From Yoonia sp. (GTDB lineage: Bacteria > Pseudomonadota > Alphaproteobacteria > Rhodobacterales > Rhodobacteraceae): a stretch of DNA of 7,280 nucleotides. Positions 1 through 5,482 of this stretch are shown one piece after another. Numbering within the stretch: position 1 is the stretch's first letter; every line of letters begins with the position of its first letter. The position numbers and the translations under genes are program-made. The notes beneath the pieces are model-generated. The model ran no database searches, was not told the DNA's origin, and was given only the letters and a program-made list of their open reading frames with translations. The stretch spans positions 1-7,280 of the forward strand of contig JAPKCP010000170.1 of NCBI GenBank assembly GCA_028822885.1, written 5' to 3'.

Positions 1-11
1 GGGCGTATCTG

Positions 12-1193
12 ATGGCGGGTGCACTGGACGGGCTACGGATTCTAGACCTGACTCGGATTCTGGCAGGGCCGACGTGTACGCAGTTGTTGGGCGATTTGGG
101 CGCTGAAGTGATCAAGATTGAGAACCCAGCGACAGGCGGTGATGACACGCGCAGCTGGGGACCACCATTCGTCGAAGGCCCAGACGGAACACCCACAGAC
201 CTCAGCGCGTATTTCATGTGTGCAAACCGGAACAAGCTGTCCGTTTCCGTCGATATCGCAACCAAAGAAGGACAAGATACGATCCGCGCTTTGGCGTCCC
301 AATGTGATGTGATGGTCGAAAACTTCAAACCCGGCGGCCTAGCGAAATATGGATTGGATGCAGAGACACTTTTGAAGGCCGACCCTGCGCTGGTCTATTG
401 TTCAATCTCTGGGTTTGGTCAGACCGGTCCAAATGCGAGCAAACCCGGCTATGATCTGATGGCCCAAGGATTTGGTGGAATCATGTCGCTGACAGGTGAT
501 CCTGCTGGCGAACCGATGAAGGTTGGCGTCGGTGTCGCGGACGTCATGTGCGGGATGTACGCAACGATTGGAATTTTGGCGGCCCTGCGCCACCGCGATA
601 AGACCGGCGAAGGACAGCACATTGATGTGGCCCTTGTGGACAGCCAAATTTCTTGGTTGGTCAATGAAGGTGTGAGCCATCTTACCACTGGTGATTTACC
701 AAAGCGACGCGGTAACGGACATCCCAACATCGTGCCGTATCAGGTTTTTGCGACCAGCGATGGGCATGTGATCATTGCAGTGGGCAACGATACGCAATTC
801 AGCCGGTTCTGCACGTTTCTTGGGGTGCCACAGTTGGCGCAAGACCCTCGCTATGCGACCAACCCAGCGCGATTGGAAAACAGAGACAGTCTTTTGGCGC
901 AGATCGTCCCTTTGATTGCCGCTAAACCGATGTCTGACATGATTGATGGATTGGAAGCGTCGAAGGTCCCAGTTGGCCCGGTCCAGACCCTCGACCAAGT
1001 ATTTGGCAGCGAACAGGTTAAAGCCCGTGACATGATTGCGACGATTCCCACGGATGACGCAAAGGCAGGTGAAGTGCGCGTTATCGGGAATCCGCTGAAA
1101 CTTTCGAAAACGCCTGTAACCTACCGGCGCGCGCCGCCACGCTTTGGACAGGATACAGACGCAGTTTTGGGCGCAATTCAGACTAAACGGTGA
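12..1193 (+). CDS. CaiB/BaiF family (family III) CoA transferase
   Basis: Complete 393-residue protein of the family III CoA transferases, cytoplasmic enzymes that move CoA between carboxylic acids. Seen: the N-terminal family signature (DLTRILAGP at residues 12-20, then GDLGAEVIKIE at 27-37), ANRNK at 71-75, VMVENFKPG at 100-108, SISGFGQTGP at 131-140, RRGNGHPNIVPYQVF at 232-246 and VPVGPVQT at 319-326. Asp177, in VADVMCGM, sits where formyl-CoA transferase and CaiB carry the catalytic Asp that forms the acyl anhydride; this is placed by recalled alignment. The length matches the family's usual 380-420 residues. The ATG at 12 puts the family motif at the expected distance from the N-terminus, although the frame is open to the window edge and no clear ribosome binding site is visible. 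Family members act on many acids (carnitine, formate/oxalate, succinate, branched acids), so the substrate cannot be assigned. A structured gap separates it from the next gene, and it is probably not part of the glucan cluster. Confidence 0.93.
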   Translation: MAGALDGLRILDLTRILAGPTCTQLLGDLGAEVIKIENPATGGDDTRSWGPPFVEGPDGTPTDLSAYFMCANRNKLSVSVDIATKEGQDTIRALASQCDVMVENFKPGGLAKYGLDAETLLKADPALVYCSISGFGQTGPNASKPGYDLMAQGFGGIMSLTGDPAGEPMKVGVGVADVMCGMYATIGILAALRHRDKTGEGQHIDVALVDSQISWLVNEGVSHLTTGDLPKRRGNGHPNIVPYQVFATSDGHVIIAVGNDTQFSRFCTFLGVPQLAQDPRYATNPARLENRDSLLAQIVPLIAAKPMSDMIDGLEASKVPVGPVQTLDQVFGSEQVKARDMIATIPTDDAKAGEVRVIGNPLKLSKTPVTYRRAPPRFGQDTDAVLGAIQTKR

Positions 1194-1226
1194 AAGCACA
1201 GGCACTTGAGGCCTGAAACACCGGTA

Positions 1227-1251
1227 ACAGGTCCGTCATTCACGGGTCTGT
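1227..1251 (+). terminator. Hairpin downstream of the CoA transferase gene, possible terminator
   Basis: ACAGGTCCGT (1227-1236) and ACGGGTCTGT (1242-1251) form a 10-bp stem with two internal G-U wobbles around a 5-base CATTC loop. The position, 33 bases after the TGA of the CoA transferase gene, suits an intrinsic terminator. It is followed by GAGATATATAATT rather than a run of T, so termination would be weak or factor-assisted. It may instead be a leader structure or a 3'-end stabiliser. Confidence 0.4.
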
Positions 1252-1257
1252 GAGATA

Positions 1258-1263
1258 TATAAT
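1258..1263 (+). promoter_or_regulatory. Possible -10 element upstream of the TPR gene
   Basis: A perfect TATAAT hexamer lies in the AT-rich stretch after the hairpin. At the usual 16-18 base spacing, the -35 position (about 1234-1241) falls in the hairpin and does not resemble TTGACA, so the promoter would be weak or need an activator. Transcription would start near 1270. That leaves a leader of about 70 bases before the ATG at 1342 but under 10 bases before the alternative ATG at 1279. Confidence 0.33.
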
Positions 1264-1341
1264 TCGCAAAGTGCCTGTATGTCAGGATTAACGAGAGCGC
1301 AGTTTAGCTGTGTTGTACTTTTTCTAGAATCGGACGCATGC

Positions 1342-2715
1342 ATGACGCAGGATATTTTTGGGCAAACGACAACCGTTGCAGCAGGCCCAGCGCTTGAGGC
1401 TTGGAACAAAACCCAAATGGCGTTCTTGGCGCACGGAGCAGCAACCCCTGTTCACCTAGGTGAAGTCCTAAATGTGGCCCCCGATTTTGCTCTTGCCCAA
1501 GCCGTGAAAGGCATGTTTTACACGCTTCTTGGCCGCCGTGAATTGATGGACACCGCGCATGAGGCATTGGCAACTGCGCGCGCCGCCGCAAAGGCAAATC
1601 CCGTCAGTGCCCGCGAGCAACATTTCATCGACGCGCTTGCCTGCTGGGTTGCAGGTGAACCAAAAGCTGCGCTGGTTCATTTTGAAGCGGTTATTGCTGA
1701 AGCCCCTGACGATATTCTGGCGGTAAAGCTTGACCACGCCACACGTTTTGTTCTCGGTGACAGCATCGGCATGCGTCGAATGTTGGAACAGGTGATGCCC
1801 GCCTATGGGCCTGATCACCTTGGCCGAGGGTATTTGATGGGGTGCTATGCCTTTGCCCTTGAGGAAACTGGTGACTATTCCCGTGCGAAATCTGTGGGCC
1901 GTGAAGGCATGCTGATTTCCCCTGACGATGCGTGGGGCCTTCATGCTGTTGCCCACGTCCATGATATGATGGCTGATGCGGCTGGCGGGATCAAATGGCT
2001 TGATGGTCGTGAAAGCGCTTGGGCGCATTGTAACAATTTCCGCTATCACGTGTGGTGGCACAAAGCGCTGATGCACCTTGATCTGGGTCAGCACGATGTT
2101 GTTTTGGATTTGTATGATCGTGAAATCCGTCAGGATAAAACTGACGATTACCGTGATATTTCAAACGCAACATCGTTGTTGTCACGGCTTGAATTGGACG
2201 GAGTAAACGTTGGTGATCGCTGGGAGGAATTGGCCGATCTGTCAGCTAACCGGACCGAGGACGGCTGCCTTATTTTCGCTGACCTGCACTACATGCTGGC
2301 ACTTGTTGGCGATAATCGTGAGGCCGAGGTCACGAAATTACTGGGCCGGTTGCACCGCGATGCGAATGAAAGCAAAAATGATATGCAAAAAGCGATGGCC
2401 GCGCCCGGGCTTGCTGCGGCGGTTGGTCTTGAGGCATTTGGTGAGGCTGAATTTGACAAAGCCTTCGTCAATTTGGTCCAAGCCCGCAAAACAATTCAAG
2501 ATGCAGGTGGTTCACACGCACAACGCGATGTATTTGAACGTTTGACTATCGACAGTGGTATCCGTGCTGGATATTTGAACGAAGCCGAAGATATCCTCGC
2601 AGCGCGAACACTACGCCGCAATGGCCATGAAGATGGGTATGCCGCCGCTCGCCAATCGTTGATTTCTGAGGGACGTGCTGCCGCCGGTGTCGCAGCCCGA
2701 TTTCCAGCCCAATAA
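1342..2715 (+). CDS. TTC38-like tetratricopeptide repeat protein
   Basis: Predicted 457-residue soluble helical protein resembling the TTC38/StaR-like TPR family, whose biochemical role is unknown to me. Seen: degenerate TPR helix pairs, for example LAQAVKGMFYTLLGRR (51-66), PDDILAVKLDHATRFVLGD (122-140), GRGYLMGCYAFALEETGDY (161-179) and PDDAWGLHAVAHVHDMM (194-210). Family-like blocks follow: NNFRYHVWWHKALMHLDLG (231-249), LYDREI (257-262), ATSLLSRLELDGVNVGDRW (276-294) and GGSHAQRDVFERL (389-401). Histidines cluster at 201, 205, 207, 236, 240 and 245. There is no signal peptide or membrane helix. The frame is also open from an ATG at 1279, which would add 21 residues (MSGLTRAQF...). I prefer 1342 because the extension looks unlike the family and the candidate -10 leaves almost no leader for 1279, but neither start has a good ribosome binding site. 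The stop codon is 26 bases before opgC, so co-transcription with the glucan genes is likely. Confidence 0.82.
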   Translation: MTQDIFGQTTTVAAGPALEAWNKTQMAFLAHGAATPVHLGEVLNVAPDFALAQAVKGMFYTLLGRRELMDTAHEALATARAAAKANPVSAREQHFIDALACWVAGEPKAALVHFEAVIAEAPDDILAVKLDHATRFVLGDSIGMRRMLEQVMPAYGPDHLGRGYLMGCYAFALEETGDYSRAKSVGREGMLISPDDAWGLHAVAHVHDMMADAAGGIKWLDGRESAWAHCNNFRYHVWWHKALMHLDLGQHDVVLDLYDREIRQDKTDDYRDISNATSLLSRLELDGVNVGDRWEELADLSANRTEDGCLIFADLHYMLALVGDNREAEVTKLLGRLHRDANESKNDMQKAMAAPGLAAAVGLEAFGEAEFDKAFVNLVQARKTIQDAGGSHAQRDVFERLTIDSGIRAGYLNEAEDILAARTLRRNGHEDGYAAARQSLISEGRAAAGVAARFPAQ

Positions 2716-2725
2716 GGTTGGAATC

Positions 2726-2730
2726 AAGGA
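2726..2730 (+). promoter_or_regulatory. Ribosome binding site deciding the opgC start
   Basis: AAGGA lies 11 bases before the ATG at 2742. An in-frame TTG at 2718, three bases after the TPR stop codon, has only AAGG directly against it, too close to serve. This favours ATG 2742. Confidence 0.6.
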
Positions 2731-2741
2731 CGTTCATTAAG

Positions 2742-3965
2742 ATGGCCAACGCCACACAGTCTGACATACAGCGCGTACGTGACCCGCGGCTTGATTTTTA
2801 TCGCGGTATCGCGATGCTCATCATCTTCACGTCACATACACCGGGCAATTTCTGGGGCGACTGGATTCCCGGCCGCTTTGGTTTTTCCGACGCGACTGAG
2901 ATCTTCGTGTTCTGTTCAGGCATGGCGTCAGCAATTGCGTTTGGCGGAAGCTATGACAAGCGTGGCTGGATTTTGGGCACTGCGCGCGTGCTCTTTCGGT
3001 GCTGGCAGGTCTATTGGGCGCACATCTGTCTGTTTCTGGCCATCGCCATGATGTTGGTCACGATTGACCTGTTTGAGTTCGAGAAAAATTACGTGAACAG
3101 CCTCAACCTTGGTCGGTTCTTTAACGACACCAAGGATCAACTGTTTGGCCTTTTGACCCTGACCTATGTGCCTAATTATTTTGATATCCTGCCGATGTAT
3201 ATCGCGATCCTTTTGATGATGCCCCTGATTATGGCGCTATCAACAGTCCACGTTAGCCTTGTCTTTGCGTTCTGTGCCGCCCTTTGGTTCATCGCCCAAA
3301 CCCGGATCATGATTGCGTTGGGAATTGAGCAATTCGCTGTTTCTTTGCCTGCTGCGAACTACAGCGATCGACCTTGGTTCTTTAACCCGTTTGCGTGGCA
3401 GCTTGTATTTTTTACTGGTTTTGCGTTGATGCGCGGCTGGATTCCGCGCCCACCTGTCAACACCGTTTTGATCGTTTTGGCGTCCATCATTGTGCTCGGC
3501 ATGATGACCCTGTCGCATGTAGCTATGCGCGAATGGGGCTTTGAATGGGCGCGTGATTGGCGCACTGCGAATACTGAGCTGGTCACAAAAACTGACTTTG
3601 GCATTGCGCGCTACACGCACTTTCTGGCCCTTGCCTATTTGGCATATGCTGTTGCGGGCGACGGCGGACGGCGTTTGATCATCACAGGTCAGTCTGTGGG
3701 GGCAAAAGCTGTGAAAACGCTTGTCACAGTACTCACTAAAGTCGGCCAACAATCGCTTGCCGTATTTATCGTTTCAATGATGCTCTCGGTCTTTGTAGGA
3801 TTTATCCTAACTGAGACGGGCGCGACCGCTGATGACGTCACCGCAATAAAGTCACAAACATACGTCGCCGCCGGGAATATTCTTGGCTGGGTATTCCTTG
3901 TCTTTATCGCCTACACTGCCGCTTGGTTTAAAAGCCAACCTTGGAGAAAGTCTGCTACAGGATGA
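2742..3965 (+). CDS. opgC: OpgC-family periplasmic glucan succinyltransferase
   Basis: Inner-membrane protein of 407 residues from the alphaproteobacterial OpgC (OpgC_C) family. In Rhodobacter sphaeroides, OpgC is needed to add succinyl groups to osmoregulated periplasmic glucans, giving them negative charge. Seen: the acyltransferase-like N-terminus RDPRLDFYRGIAML (13-26) with Asp18, Arg21 and Gly22, then SHTPGNFWGD (31-40), EIFVFCSGM (53-61), YVPNYFDILPMYI (142-154), NPFAWQLVFFTGF (215-227) and VGQQSLAVF (334-342). His32 is the likely counterpart of the essential His of acyltransferase-3 enzymes; this is inference. About ten hydrophobic segments are visible, around 19-33, 77-108, 150-168, 170-192, 215-232, 240-258, 290-305, 323-355 and 375-396. 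Length is usual for the family. The stop codon overlaps the opgG start as ATGA. The TTG at 2718 would add eight residues and is less likely. Confidence 0.9.
   Translation: MANATQSDIQRVRDPRLDFYRGIAMLIIFTSHTPGNFWGDWIPGRFGFSDATEIFVFCSGMASAIAFGGSYDKRGWILGTARVLFRCWQVYWAHICLFLAIAMMLVTIDLFEFEKNYVNSLNLGRFFNDTKDQLFGLLTLTYVPNYFDILPMYIAILLMMPLIMALSTVHVSLVFAFCAALWFIAQTRIMIALGIEQFAVSLPAANYSDRPWFFNPFAWQLVFFTGFALMRGWIPRPPVNTVLIVLASIIVLGMMTLSHVAMREWGFEWARDWRTANTELVTKTDFGIARYTHFLALAYLAYAVAGDGGRRLIITGQSVGAKAVKTLVTVLTKVGQQSLAVFIVSMMLSVFVGFILTETGATADDVTAIKSQTYVAAGNILGWVFLVFIAYTAAWFKSQPWRKSATG
3943..3950 (+). promoter_or_regulatory. Ribosome binding site of opgG inside the end of opgC
   Basis: GGAGAAAG lies 11 bases before the ATG at 3962, within the last codons of opgC. 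It supports ATG 3962 over an in-frame TTG at 3941, which would add seven residues in front of a normal signal peptide. The start and stop codons share ATGA at 3962-3965, a typical translational-coupling arrangement. Confidence 0.6.
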
Positions 3966-5482
3966 TTTCACGTCGCGCCCTTTTGGTCAGTATGGCCGCC
4001 GCTGCTGCAACGCCTTCTTGGGCGAAGCCTGAGTTAGTTATTGCTGAAACCCACTTTACCGCAAATTTGGTCGCAGACATGGCCCGAGATCTGGCTAAGG
4101 CCGATTACGTTCCCGCTCTCCAAATTCCGCAGGAATGGCTTGACCTGACCTATGATGAATTTTCGCACATCTGGTTTGATCCGCGCAACGGGATTTGGGT
4201 GGATGAAGATCGACCAATGAAAATGGACCTGTTTAACGCAGGCCTATATGTACCGCGCCCAGCTGAGGTGAACCTTGTTGAAGCTGGCGTCGCTAAGACC
4301 CTTGGCTTTGATATGAACCTGTTTGCAACGACTGATGAATTTCCCGAACTGCCGATTGGTGACACAATGGGTTATTCTGGGTTTCGGCTGCGGGCTGCAT
4401 TGACGACACCTGATATCTTTGAAGAATTCGTTGTTTTCCAAGGCGCGTCCTATTTCCGTGCGATTGCGAACGGCCAGAATTATGGTTTGTCTGCACGGGG
4501 TCTTGCCCTGCGCACAGGTGATCCAGACGGCGAAGAATTCCCTGACTTCACCAAATTCTGGGTCGAGGCCGCATCCCCCGGTGATACCGAATTTGTCATT
4601 CACGCCTTGCTTGACGGGCCATCAACAACCGGCGCGTATACGTTCCGTATTCAAGCAGGCGACAAGGGTGAGCCAACAGTGATGAACGTCGACTGCACCC
4701 TGTTTCCCCGCGTTGATCTGACGCATGTTGGACTGGGACCACTCACGTCCATGTTCCTGTTCGACGAAACAAACAGAAATCGGTTCGACGACTTCCGCCC
4801 AGCAGTTCACGACAGCGAGGGACTGCTGATCGTGAACGGCAATGGCGAGAAAATCTGGCGACCTTTGGCGAACCCCACCAGCGTGCAGGTGTCGTCCTTT
4901 ACCGATGAGAACCCCCAAGGGTTTGGCCTCATGCAGCGCAATCGAACTGCTGACGATTACGCAGATCTTGAGGCCCATTACGAAAACCGCCCATCCCTTT
5001 GGATCACACCAAACGAAGGCTGGGGCAAAGGTGTCGTGGAATTGGTTGAGATTCCAGCAGACTTGGAAATCTACGATAACATCGTTGCCTATTGGCGCCC
5101 CGCTGACCCAATGATGACTGGCACTGAACATCGCTTTGGTTACAGCATGCAATGGGGCGACGAACCCGCTGGTTTACCGGACGTCGCACGCGTCACGAAT
5201 ACCCGTATAGGCAAGGGGTTCGATCAGGTCAAAACCGTTATTGCCATTGATTTCACAGATCATCCTGACCTGCCTGAAGACCTATCAGAGGTCAGCCTGA
5301 CGATCCGATCAAACAACGGTGAAGTCTCGACCGGCATTCTTCAGCGCAATCCGGGAACTGGGGGCGTGCGTCTTGCGTTCTCATTGTTGCCGGGTGATGC
5401 GCAAGCCGCTGAAATGCGCGCCCAAATGCACATGAATGGCACCGCGATTAGCGAGGTTTGGTTGTATAGATGGACGATTTAG
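3962..5482 (+). CDS. opgG: OpgG/OpgD-family periplasmic glucan biosynthesis protein (MdoG domain)
   Basis: Periplasmic protein of 506 residues, close to E. coli OpgG (511), needed to make osmoregulated periplasmic glucans. E. coli OpgG and OpgD are now known as GH186 beta-1,2-glucanases, and a Xanthomonas OpgD closes the glucan ring by transglycosylation, so this copy may trim or cyclise the OpgH product. Seen: a signal peptide at 1-21 (MISRRALLVS start, probable cleavage SWA|KP) containing an RR pair, then MdoG blocks FQGASYFRAIANGQNYGLS (159-177), EFPDFTKFW (192-200), GLGPLTSMFLFDETNRNRF (257-275), DDFRPAVHDSEGL (276-288), GFGLMQRNR (320-328), DDYADLEAHYENRPSLW (331-347), WGKGVVELVEIP (354-365) and NIVAYWRP (373-380). 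I cannot assign the catalytic acids by eye. OpgG and OpgD cannot be told apart with confidence. It overlaps opgC by 4 bases and opgH by 13. Confidence 0.94.
   Translation: MISRRALLVSMAAAAATPSWAKPELVIAETHFTANLVADMARDLAKADYVPALQIPQEWLDLTYDEFSHIWFDPRNGIWVDEDRPMKMDLFNAGLYVPRPAEVNLVEAGVAKTLGFDMNLFATTDEFPELPIGDTMGYSGFRLRAALTTPDIFEEFVVFQGASYFRAIANGQNYGLSARGLALRTGDPDGEEFPDFTKFWVEAASPGDTEFVIHALLDGPSTTGAYTFRIQAGDKGEPTVMNVDCTLFPRVDLTHVGLGPLTSMFLFDETNRNRFDDFRPAVHDSEGLLIVNGNGEKIWRPLANPTSVQVSSFTDENPQGFGLMQRNRTADDYADLEAHYENRPSLWITPNEGWGKGVVELVEIPADLEIYDNIVAYWRPADPMMTGTEHRFGYSMQWGDEPAGLPDVARVTNTRIGKGFDQVKTVIAIDFTDHPDLPEDLSEVSLTIRSNNGEVSTGILQRNPGTGGVRLAFSLLPGDAQAAEMRAQMHMNGTAISEVWLYRWTI

Larger units (their letters stand above)
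1198..1278. repeat. 10-bp perfect inverted repeat spanning the intergenic gap
   Basis: ACAGGCACTT at 1198-1207 is exactly reverse-complementary to AAGTGCCTGT at 1269-1278. The arms are 61 bases apart and enclose a smaller hairpin and a TATAAT hexamer. The left arm could also pair locally, CAGGC at 1199-1203 with GCCTG at 1211-1215, so two exclusive folds are possible. It may be the outer stem of a structured RNA, a dimeric regulator site, or chance. Confidence 0.5.

Noticed and set aside
696..1205. Open antisense frame of 169 codons opposite the CoA transferase gene
   Set aside because: The + strand protein carries family motifs through this whole stretch, while the antisense product resembles nothing and is rich in scattered Arg and Cys.
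1279..1341. Longer TPR protein starting at ATG 1279, with a possible short export signal
   Set aside because: The 21 added residues (a short hydrophobic FSCVVLFL flanked by a charged tail) are not a convincing signal or lipobox, and the candidate promoter leaves almost no leader for this start. It is not fully excluded.
1468..2094. Open antisense frame of 208 codons inside the TPR gene
   Set aside because: It lies fully opposite a better-supported gene, has no recognisable motif or ribosome binding site, and its composition is what the complement of GC-rich coding DNA gives by chance.
4622..5152. Open antisense frame of 176 codons inside opgG
   Set aside because: The MdoG motifs of the + strand frame cover the region, and the antisense product shows no domain, signal or start signal.
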